Shown: in pieces, positions 1 to 5,598 of the stretch
Numbering within the stretch: the first letter of the stretch is position 1
Layout: the number at the start of each line of letters is the position of its first letter
Assembly (NCBI GenBank): GCA_012798975.1
Contig: JAAZME010000373.1
Coordinates: 1 to 5,850 of the forward strand
DNA: 5,850 nt
Reading direction: 5' to 3'
Origin: Gallicola sp.
Lineage (GTDB): Bacteria; Bacillota; Clostridia; Tissierellales; Peptoniphilaceae
Translations under genes and position numbers: made by a program
The notes under the pieces: generated by a model
What the model was told of the DNA's origin: nothing
Seen by the model: the letters and a program-made list of their open reading frames with translations, nothing else
Databases searched by the model: none

Positions 1-1479
1 AGCATCTTTTAAGCTTAGTTTTTCTTTTTGATTGATATCTGCTTTTTCTGTTAAGGAACGTCTGGTTACGGTAGGTTCGATTCCCAGCCATGGGTTGGCC
101 GGCTCTGGGTGGTAAGTTGAAGGAGCATCGTTGCTTAGCGCTACATAGGGATATTTTATTCCCTCTGGGTCATAGAGGCTTTTTAATCTGTTGATCTGAA
201 GAAATCTTTCTTCATCGAGATATTTTGAATAGGGCTCGTATTCTGCATAGAAGAAGATACTTTGTCCCGAGACTCCGATTCCCAGTTCGTGGATTTTTTT
301 GATTTGATCGTCTCGAAGGGTTGTCCCGTGTTCAATCCGAATACTCGGCGCTCCTTCGATCCAGTTCCCCAACTCTTCAGCTAGTTCGATAATAATATCT
401 GCAGAATGATCCCCCATAGCATGGGTTTTTACTTGAAGTCCTTTTTCTTTTGCGAACTTCATAATCTCCCGCAGTTCTTCTTTGTTCCCTGTCATAAGGC
501 CTTTTGTAAGCTCCCTGTTCTTGTCTTCTTCCGAAGGGGTATTTCCGTCTCGTTTTACATAGAGACTGTCTTCGATCTTCGGAAACTCTTTTGTCATGCC
601 TGCTGAACCGTTGCTGATGGTTCCGTCGAGAAAGTATTTTAAACCGCTGAGTTTCACCTTGGCGCCAGTGGAAGCGGTATAGCCTTCTTTTCTTTTATCA
701 ATTTCTTCTTGAGATAAAGAAGATACGGTGTCGTTCCATAGATAATATACAGCCACGTCCTGCAAGAATCCTTTTTCCATGGATTTCAAATATAGATCCA
801 TCATATCTCCCTCTTCATCGATAATGCCAAGGGTTTCCGATACAGATCCAATTCCGTATTTTGCAAGCTCTAGAGATGTGGCTACCATTTTTCTGATCTT
901 TTCTTCTTCCGATTTTATAGCGAAGATTTCTCCCGGCAAAAAAGCCGCCTTTTCCGACAAAAGTCCTGTCGGCGCTCCCTGTTCATCCCGATGGATAATG
1001 CCACCTGCAGGATCTGGATAATCTTTGTCAATTCCTGCAAGTTCCAAAGCTAAAGAATTTACAACGCAGTTGTGAAGGTCCGACCGCTGAATCCGAACCG
1101 ACTTTTCTGTACTGACCTTGTCCAGATCATATCTCGTTGGAGATCTTCCTTCTTCAAATTTTGTTTCGTCGTATCCCCATCCTTCAATAGTAGAAGCTTC
1201 CGGATTTGCTGCGTCTATTTCTCGAAGTTTCTCGATCATCTCCTCAATACTATTGACTTCTGGAGCCATAATAGAAAGCTTTCCTACAAGCTCCGTTAAA
1301 ATCGTCGGATGGATATGAGTTTCTACAAAGGCCGGAAGAACCGTTTTTCCTTTAAGATCTACACATTCTTCCCCTTCGGGAATCTCCTCTTTCCTTCCTG
1401 TCCATATTATCTTTCCATCGTCCACTTTCATGGAATCTATATTTTTATTTAAAAGAAATTTTCCATTACTATAATACAT
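1..1479 (-). CDS. Amidohydrolase family 3 (YtcJ-like) metal-dependent hydrolase, C-terminus cut by window edge
   Basis: An open frame of 493 codons runs from an ATG at 1479 to the left edge with no stop; family members are usually about 530-550 residues, so roughly the last 40-60 are probably missing. It looks like a cytosolic TIM-barrel amidohydrolase of the YtcJ type, with a small N-terminal beta domain (residues 1-50) and then the barrel. Visible metal and active-site motifs are H55-x-H57 (ETHIHP), K281 in LKYFLDG (the bridging, usually carboxylated lysine), H353 in THAMGD, H384 in RIEHG and D451 in LSNDAPS. All the expected ligands are present, so it should be active. The substrate cannot be deduced; relatives hydrolyse N-substituted formamides, amides or cyclic amides. 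The chosen ATG follows GGAGG (1484-1488) at good spacing. An in-frame ATG at 1491 overlaps that site and is less likely. An upstream terminator and a 289-bp gap separate it from the stress operon, and no functional link is apparent. Confidence 0.9.
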   Translation of the reverse strand, partial: MYYSNGKFLLNKNIDSMKVDDGKIIWTGRKEEIPEGEECVDLKGKTVLPAFVETHIHPTILTELVGKLSIMAPEVNSIEEMIEKLREIDAANPEASTIEGWGYDETKFEEGRSPTRYDLDKVSTEKSVRIQRSDLHNCVVNSLALELAGIDKDYPDPAGGIIHRDEQGAPTGLLSEKAAFLPGEIFAIKSEEEKIRKMVATSLELAKYGIGSVSETLGIIDEEGDMMDLYLKSMEKGFLQDVAVYYLWNDTVSSLSQEEIDKRKEGYTASTGAKVKLSGLKYFLDGTISNGSAGMTKEFPKIEDSLYVKRDGNTPSEEDKNRELTKGLMTGNKEELREIMKFAKEKGLQVKTHAMGDHSADIIIELAEELGNWIEGAPSIRIEHGTTLRDDQIKKIHELGIGVSGQSIFFYAEYEPYSKYLDEERFLQINRLKSLYDPEGIKYPYVALSNDAPSTYHPEPANPWLGIEPTVTRRSLTEKADINQKEKLSLKDA

Positions 1480-1589
1480 AATTACCTCCATTTTCTCGCT
1501 AATTATATATACCCAAGAAAACATAGTGCGAATGTGATAGAGAAAGAAGGAGGGGATGTTGAAAAGCTGATCTTTACTTCTTTATATAA

Positions 1590-1618
1590 ATCATACTATC
1601 GAATTTATTAACTCTTTA
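1590..1618 (-). promoter_or_regulatory. Possible sigma-A type promoter for the amidohydrolase gene
   Basis: On the minus strand, TATGAT (1590-1595, five of six matches to TATAAT) lies 17 bp downstream of TAAAGA (1613-1618, three of six matches to TTGACA). This would give a leader of about 100 nt. A perfect TATAAT at 1502-1507 is an alternative, but it has no recognisable -35 element and would leave only a very short leader. AT-rich intergenic DNA yields such matches by chance, so this is tentative. Confidence 0.3.
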
Positions 1619-1640
1619 AAACTTACAATACTTAGACTAT

Positions 1641-1662
1641 AACAAGAAACACGTCTCTTGTT
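1641..1662. repeat. Inverted repeat AACAAGA-N8-TCTTGTT upstream of the amidohydrolase
   Basis: Two perfect 7-bp arms (1641-1647 and 1656-1662) flank an 8-bp centre. An overlapping 7-bp pairing of GTTTCTT with AAGAAAC is also possible. It lies just upstream of the tentative amidohydrolase promoter and about 80 bp beyond the terminator of the preceding operon. It could be an operator or merely a weak RNA hairpin. No uridine run follows it, so it is not a terminator. The rest of the 1480-1717 gap holds no convincing gene or RNA. Confidence 0.35.
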
Positions 1663-1717
1663 TCTTCTTCAGCTCCCCTCTTTCACACTTCACGCTTAAT
1701 ATAATCCTATTTTTCTC

Positions 1718-1755
1718 AAAAAAAGAAGAGCCCAGCATTTATACTGTTCTCTTCT
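1718..1755 (-). terminator. Intrinsic terminator closing the NO/O2 stress operon
   Basis: Read on the minus strand just after the hemerythrin stop codon, the arm AGAAGAG (1749-1755) pairs with CTCTTCT (1724-1730). Inside it, CAGTA pairs with TGCTG (one G-T pair) around a TAAA loop, with a 2x2 AA/GG internal loop between the two helices. A run of seven T follows (1718-1724). It works only in the minus direction, since the plus-strand side has no T tract. It separates the operon from the amidohydrolase gene. Confidence 0.85.
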
Positions 1756-1768
1756 CTAGATTTGAGAT

Positions 1769-2326
1769 TTACTTTAAGTCGTATTTCTTTTCAAGCTCTT
1801 CTAAAAGAGCTGTGTATTTTTCTCGTACTTCTGTATTTTTATCATTGAAAACTCTTGTTTCTTCTTCTACCTTTTCAAGCACTTCCGCTGGCAGATTTTT
1901 CACAGCGAAGGGATAGACTACGTCGTTTTCTTTATCGATATGGGAGCGAAGCTGTCTTCTGTATCCTAAAGCATTTGTCATGATCTCAAGTTTGCCTTCT
2001 TCTGTAGGATTTGTTTCGTATTCATTTAAGGCAGCTTCCAAGTCTAGGACAAGGGCACGGCCTTGATCATGTTCAACATACATTCCGCTTCGTACTAATT
2101 TTTCTGCAACAGGTCCTAAATGTTCAAGCATATAACTGAAAAGAATTTCTTCTTCTTTTCCATGGTGATATGCATCTCCATAGTCCCGGATAAACTCCAC
2201 CATTTTTCTTAAATCTTCTACAGGTACTTCTTCTCCGTGAAGGATCTTTAAGGAAATAGCTTGAATGACATCATTTACACGATTGATATTCTCATGTTCC
2301 AACTCTAATTGATCTATGCTATACAT
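1769..2326 (-). CDS. Hemerythrin-like HHE domain protein
   Basis: A 185-residue soluble protein predicted to be a four-helix bundle binding a non-heme di-iron site. Candidate ligands follow the hemerythrin/HHE pattern: H11 in ELEHENI, H54/H55 with E58/E59 in YHHGKEEEILF (an HxxxE motif in helix 2, in either register), H86 in VEHDQGR, and H129 with E133 in HIDKENDVVYPF. Family members bind O2 or NO, or act as sensors or iron-handling proteins; none is known to be an enzyme by this domain alone. There is no signal peptide, membrane segment or fused output domain, so it would act as a free cytosolic protein. Its ATG overlaps the end of the preceding gene by 8 nt (ATGTATAG) and has its own AAGGAGA site at 2331-2337. 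It is the last gene before the terminator, downstream of a Crp-type regulator, a flavodiiron protein and Ric, which supports an oxidative or nitrosative stress role. The exact ligand gas is unknown. Confidence 0.9.
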   Translation of the reverse strand: MYSIDQLELEHENINRVNDVIQAISLKILHGEEVPVEDLRKMVEFIRDYGDAYHHGKEEEILFSYMLEHLGPVAEKLVRSGMYVEHDQGRALVLDLEAALNEYETNPTEEGKLEIMTNALGYRRQLRSHIDKENDVVYPFAVKNLPAEVLEKVEEETRVFNDKNTEVREKYTALLEELEKKYDLK

Positions 2327-2900
2327 TTTTTCTCCTTACAGTATACTGATTGTCCTTACGGGAATATTCTAATCCTTCTCCAGCTAAGCCTGTGATATAG
2401 GCATCTCTAAGCTGATAATAAAGTTCCCGGTCTAACCCTTCTTCTTCGAAAAACCCTCCGTGAAGATCACTTGTTCTCTCCCACTGGATGCTGTCGGCTG
2501 AGTTTTCTACTAGTGCATTGACACGGTCGCAGGGCATTCCGTCTAAACAAGAGTCGTTTACTTTTTGATAAACTTCTTCTGGCGAAGAAGATCTTTCCAT
2601 GCCGGCTCCGCCCTTATAGAAGATTTCTTCTAATTCTTCAGTCGAGATCCCTTTTTCTTTCGCAAGAGAAACAGCCTTTGCAAGTCTTTTCTCCGATTCT
2701 TCAATTTGACCTTGAAGCCATCCGTGGATATTTCCCGTATCGATATGATCTTCTAAAGATCCTTCTGGAAGGGAACCTTTTTCTTTATAAAAAGTTTCTT
2801 TATCCGCTCCGCTTTTTTCTAATAATGTTTTGATGATTTCTTCTTGTATTTCGATCTTCTTGTACAGCCAAAAATGAATCGGCGCTAAAAACTTACTCAT
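2319..2900 (-). CDS. Protein of unknown function in NO/O2 stress operon
   Basis: I do not assign this 193-residue protein to a named family. It is acidic, has no signal peptide or membrane segment, and appears largely helical. The most distinctive parts are the N-terminal APIHFWLYKKIE (residues 6-17), a DTGNIHGWLQGQIEESEKR segment (54-72), a CLDGMPCDRVN segment (C118 and C124) and WERTSDLHGGFFEE (140-153, with H147). H9, H52, H59, C118, C124 and H147 are possible metal or heme ligands or redox residues, but this is inference only. It overlaps the upstream regulator by 8 nt (ATGAGTAA) and the downstream hemerythrin by 8 nt, so all three should be translationally coupled and made in related amounts. 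A GGGAGA site at 2909-2914 precedes the ATG. The setting suggests a partner in gas sensing or iron-centre protection. It looks intact and has codon use like its neighbours. Confidence 0.85.
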   Translation of the reverse strand: MSKFLAPIHFWLYKKIEIQEEIIKTLLEKSGADKETFYKEKGSLPEGSLEDHIDTGNIHGWLQGQIEESEKRLAKAVSLAKEKGISTEELEEIFYKGGAGMERSSSPEEVYQKVNDSCLDGMPCDRVNALVENSADSIQWERTSDLHGGFFEEEGLDRELYYQLRDAYITGLAGEGLEYSRKDNQYTVRRKNV

Positions 2901-3558
2901 CTCTATCTTCTCCCTTTTTCAATAAATATACGATCTTGCCCCTAACATCGATAAGACCTTCTTTTTTCATTTTATTAATCTCTCTGGACACGGAAGGTCT
3001 GGTTGTTCCTAAATAGTCCGCTAATTCTTCTCGATTATATTTTAATATTACTTTTCCATTCTGCTCGTTCTGCTGGAAAAACCGCATTAGTTTTTGTCTT
3101 AGTGTCAATTCTGATAGAATAAGATTTTTTGTATTCAGATAAAAAGCCTTTTGGCTTAATACATTGATCATATTTCGTATCATCACTTTTACGAAAGGTT
3201 CATCCCAATTTTTGTAATCCAGAAACTCTTCTTTCGGTATTTCTAAAACAACAGAATCTTTTAATGCTACACAGGAATAATCATACATCCGATTTTCCAT
3301 AAACACATAGACTTCCCCAAAAACGGTGCCGCTTTCTTTAAAAATATTAACAATCGTTCTTTTTCCGTCCTCTTCGATATTAGAAACTGCTACGGAGCCT
3401 TCTACTAAAACATATAATTTTTCCGGATAATCTTCTTGGACAAATAAATACGAATCTTTTTCATAGAATTTTTTTACGGCTCCTACAGCAGCTAATTGTA
3501 CTTCGATTTCTTCTTTTTCTAAATTTTTGAAAAGAGGACTTTTATCTATATATTCCAT
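2893..3558 (-). CDS. Crp/Fnr-family transcriptional regulator
   Basis: A 221-residue regulator with an N-terminal cyclic-nucleotide-binding-type beta barrel (about residues 8-115, containing LYVLVEGSVAVSN and GTVFGEVYVF), a long dimerisation helix (about 118-148) and a C-terminal winged helix (about 173-215). The recognition helix reads TTRPSVSREINKM: S191 and R192 fit the usual S-R contact positions, but proline (P188) sits where FNR and CRP have glutamate, so the DNA target should differ from TTGAT-type sites. It has a single cysteine (C96), so it cannot carry an FNR-like four-cysteine iron-sulfur cluster. It also lacks the Arg-Ser pair that holds cAMP phosphate in CRP. A heme-type or other NO sensor role, as in DNR or HcpR regulators, fits the neighbours but is inference. 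The ATG follows an AAGGAGGAG site (3562-3570). The palindrome at 3607-3620 is a likely own site. It overlaps the next gene by 8 nt. Confidence 0.92.
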   Translation of the reverse strand: MEYIDKSPLFKNLEKEEIEVQLAAVGAVKKFYEKDSYLFVQEDYPEKLYVLVEGSVAVSNIEEDGKRTIVNIFKESGTVFGEVYVFMENRMYDYSCVALKDSVVLEIPKEEFLDYKNWDEPFVKVMIRNMINVLSQKAFYLNTKNLILSELTLRQKLMRFFQQNEQNGKVILKYNREELADYLGTTRPSVSREINKMKKEGLIDVRGKIVYLLKKGEDRDE

Positions 3559-3606
3559 ATTCTCCTCCTTCCAGAGTAGATTACCATATGATTTATCGAA
3601 ATAACT

Positions 3607-3620
3607 GTAACCGATGTTAC
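3607..3620. promoter_or_regulatory. Crp-type palindromic operator GTAAC-N4-GTTAC upstream of second regulator
   Basis: Perfect 5-bp half-sites (3607-3611 and 3616-3620) around a 4-bp centre give the size and symmetry of a Crp/Fnr-family site but with a different core from TTGAT. It lies in the 67-bp gap between fprA and the regulator. On the minus strand a possible extended -10, TGGTAATCT (3578-3586), sits downstream; counting from it, the palindrome is centred about -41.5 to -42.5. The leader would then be only about 13 nt, which weakens the promoter call. Clostridial HcpR-type regulators are, from memory, linked to similar GTAAC sites. Autoregulation by the adjacent regulator is the simplest reading. 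Confidence 0.55.
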
Positions 3621-3625
3621 TATCC

Positions 3626-4816
3626 CTATGCTTTTACTAGACTTTCTGCCAAGGCTTCAATTTGGTCATCGATCTCGTCTGTAGGATTATAAAGGGATTT
3701 CACTTCCTCATCCACTACTTCAAAACCAGAATTTGTTAATATCTCTCTTAACTTCTTGTTTCCTTCACCGCTCCATCCGTAGCATCCGAATACACCGGCT
3801 TTTTTATCTTTAAACTTCATTTCATGAAGGAATGCAAGCCATCCTGATACAGAGGATAATAATGCATTTCCTACTGTGGGAGATCCCACTGCAATCGCCT
3901 TGGATTTAAAGACTTCTGTGATAATATCATTTTTGTCATAAAGTGAAATATTATAGACTTTAACAACAGTATCCGGAGATTTTTCTCGGATTTCTTTGGC
4001 TAGTTTATGAGCCAATTTCTTTGTTCCATCCCACATAGTATCGTAGATAACAGTAATTTGATCTTCTTTATAAGCATCTGCCCAAGCAATATATTTTTCG
4101 ATAATCTGAGTTGGATTGTCTCTCCAAATCGCTCCATGGGACGGGGCGATAATATCAAAGGTAAGATTCAAATCGCCGATTTCTTTTAATTTTCTTTTTG
4201 CAAAGCTGGAATAGGGAGTTAAAATATTTGCATAATATTTTAAAGCTTCTTCATCCATACTGCATTGATCTGCTTTGTCGTTAAACAACTCTTCCACTGC
4301 ATAATGCTGTCCGAAAGCATCGTTTGAAAAGAGAACATTGTCTCCCGTCATAAACGTCGCCATACTGTCTGGCCAGTGGAGCATTTTCATTTCTACGAAA
4401 ACAAGGCTTTTCCCGTTTCCGATATCAATACTGTCTCCCGTTTTTACTACATTATAGTTCCATTCTGGATGATGATACATTCCAGTCAAGGATTTCACCG
4501 CTGCCTGAGTACAATAGATGGGAAGACCCGGTACTTCTTCTAATAAGGCAGGAAGAGCCCCGCTGTGATCCACTTCCCCGTGGTTGATTACGATAAAATC
4601 CAAGTCTTTTAAGTCGATTTCTTTTTTTAAATTGTCTAGAAATTCGTTTTTATGGGGTTCCCAAACAGTATCCACTAAAAAAGTTTTTTCTTCCTGCACT
4701 AAATAAGCATTCTGGCTGGAACCGTTGTGGATCGAATAATCCGCTCCATGAAATTCTCTTAATTCCCAGTCTATTTTCCCAACCCAGTATATATTATTTT
4801 TAACTTGCTTTTTCAT
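3626..4816 (-). CDS. fprA: Flavodiiron protein (A-type FprA; NO and/or O2 reductase)
   Basis: A 396-residue protein of the usual length for A-type flavodiiron proteins, which reduce NO to N2O or O2 to water in the cytosol of anaerobes. The N-terminal metallo-beta-lactamase-like domain (about 1-250) carries the full di-iron ligand set: H79-x-E81-x-D83-H84 (NHGEVDHSG), H147 (MLHWPDSM), D166 (SNDAFGQH) and H227 (PSHGAIW). A C-terminal flavodoxin domain (about 252-396) has the FMN phosphate loop DTMWDGT (259-265) and the SPTVGNALL and GCYGWSGEG loops. There is no fused rubredoxin or flavin reductase domain, so electrons must come from a separate donor (rubredoxin or similar) encoded elsewhere. 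The ATG follows AAGGAGA and lies inside the end of ric with a 17-nt overlap, implying translational coupling. Whether NO or O2 is the preferred substrate cannot be read from the sequence; pairing with Ric favours NO. Confidence 0.97.
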   Translation of the reverse strand: MKKQVKNNIYWVGKIDWELREFHGADYSIHNGSSQNAYLVQEEKTFLVDTVWEPHKNEFLDNLKKEIDLKDLDFIVINHGEVDHSGALPALLEEVPGLPIYCTQAAVKSLTGMYHHPEWNYNVVKTGDSIDIGNGKSLVFVEMKMLHWPDSMATFMTGDNVLFSNDAFGQHYAVEELFNDKADQCSMDEEALKYYANILTPYSSFAKRKLKEIGDLNLTFDIIAPSHGAIWRDNPTQIIEKYIAWADAYKEDQITVIYDTMWDGTKKLAHKLAKEIREKSPDTVVKVYNISLYDKNDIITEVFKSKAIAVGSPTVGNALLSSVSGWLAFLHEMKFKDKKAGVFGCYGWSGEGNKKLREILTNSGFEVVDEEVKSLYNPTDEIDDQIEALAESLVKA

Positions 4817-5516
4817 CAGCTTCTCCTTTTAATTTTTCAAATAAGATGGAATTTTCTTTAAAGATATGAATAAACACATCTTCTACTAAAGTATGAAGTG
4901 TTTCGAATGCTCTGTTATAAGTGAAGCATGCATCTTCCGGCACTTCAAAATGATCTGTAAGGTCGATCATCTCTTTAATTACCGCACCGGCTCCTTCATG
5001 ATCTTCTTCTAATTCTTCAACTTTCTTAAGGGTTTCCTTCGTAATATTTCCGTCTTTATAATCCTTTAAGATCATTGGAAAAGTGATTTTTTCCTCTTTT
5101 ACGAAATGTTCTTCTAATTCTTTCTTTAAGTAGGCAAACAGGCTGTGGAGCTTTAATAATAATTCTCCATGATGTTCAAAGTGAACAATCAGAATTTTAT
5201 TTAAATCTTCATCGACTTGTTTTAAATAGGCTCTTTCTTCTACGTGATGTGTTTCTTCAAGATGATCAATCAGTTCATCTATTTTCATATCGTAAACATT
5301 CAGTTCGCCTTTTTCTTTTCGTTCTTCTTTCGCTTTTTCTATAAATACATCCATTCTTTCTAAGAAAGGTTTCGTCTCTTTCTTTTTATCTTCGAGGGCT
5401 TTGCCTAAAGTATCGGCGCCTCCGCAGCAGTAATCTATTCCTTCGTCATTAAAAAAGTCTACTAATATTGTATTTTCCGCTACTAAATCCTTTAATTGTC
5501 TATCTAGATTATTCAT
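4800..5516 (-). CDS. ric: Iron-sulfur cluster repair di-iron protein, Ric/ScdA/YtfE family
   Basis: A 238-residue cytosolic protein that repairs iron-sulfur centres damaged by NO or oxidants by way of a non-heme di-iron site. The N-terminal ScdA_N (DUF542) domain (about 1-60) carries the hallmark GIDYCCGG with C30 and C31. The hemerythrin-like domain (about 78-230) has likely ligands H90, H112, H137-x3-E141, H173 and H217-x3-E221, matching in order and spacing the E. coli YtfE set. All key residues are present. The ATG at 5516 is preferred because GGAGG (5521-5525) lies just upstream; a GTG at 5528 in the same frame would place the ribosome binding site inside the gene. It overlaps fprA by 17 nt and is the first gene after a strong promoter with an FNR-type box. 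The symbols scdA or ytfE are used for the same family. Confidence 0.96.
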   Translation of the reverse strand: MNNLDRQLKDLVAENTILVDFFNDEGIDYCCGGADTLGKALEDKKKETKPFLERMDVFIEKAKEERKEKGELNVYDMKIDELIDHLEETHHVEERAYLKQVDEDLNKILIVHFEHHGELLLKLHSLFAYLKKELEEHFVKEEKITFPMILKDYKDGNITKETLKKVEELEEDHEGAGAVIKEMIDLTDHFEVPEDACFTYNRAFETLHTLVEDVFIHIFKENSILFEKLKGEADEKAS

Positions 5517-5556
5517 AATACCCTCCACAAGTTTTAATGTTTTATTTGATGATCTT

Positions 5557-5562
5557 ATTATA
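5557..5562 (-). promoter_or_regulatory. Promoter -10 box of the ric operon
   Basis: A perfect TATAAT on the minus strand predicts a start site near 5550 and a 34-nt leader ending at the ric ATG, with GGAGG well placed in it. The region 17 bp upstream (ATTTTT) is a poor -35, as expected when an activator bound near -41.5 takes over that role. A TGTAAC half-site (5571-5576), matching the half-sites of the second regulator's palindrome, lies in the spacer. Confidence 0.75.
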
Positions 5563-5584
5563 AGGGCAAATGTTACATAAAAAT

Positions 5585-5598
5585 ATGATCTAGATCAA
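5585..5598. promoter_or_regulatory. FNR/CRP-type activator box upstream of ric
   Basis: The minus strand reads TTGATCTAGATCAT, nine of ten matches to the FNR consensus TTGAT-N4-ATCAA. Its centre (5591.5) is 41.5 bp upstream of the start site predicted from the TATAAT box, the class II activator position. It overlaps the stop codon of the upstream Crp/Fnr-type gene, whose recognition helix keeps the glutamate and arginine used by FNR to contact this type of half-site. Binding by that protein is inferred. Confidence 0.72.

Noticed and set aside
406..1318. Several plus-strand open frames of 60-80 codons
   Set aside because: They lie antisense within the amidohydrolase gene, which has a full set of family motifs. 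They have no convincing ribosome binding sites or recognisable domains.
1480..1717. Possible small RNA, riboswitch or small protein gene in the intergenic gap
   Set aside because: I found no conserved riboswitch-like core, no second terminator, and no start codon with a good ribosome binding site leading to more than a few codons.
3607..3620. GTAACATCGGTTAC as a terminator after fprA
   Set aside because: The stem has only five base pairs and no T run follows. The operon probably reads through.
4007..4189. Plus-strand open frame of 60 codons
   Set aside because: It is antisense to the flavodiiron gene, whose reading frame is secure from its metal-ligand motifs.
5517..5528. GTG at 5528 as the start of ric
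   Set aside because: The four extra codons contain the GGAGG that serves the ATG at 5516, and Ric homologues begin close to that ATG.
5581..5598. Palindrome TGATCTAGATCA followed by a T-rich stretch as a terminator of the upstream regulator gene
   Set aside because: With a minimal loop the stem is only about four AT-rich pairs. It fits an FNR-type operator far better and overlaps the stop codon.
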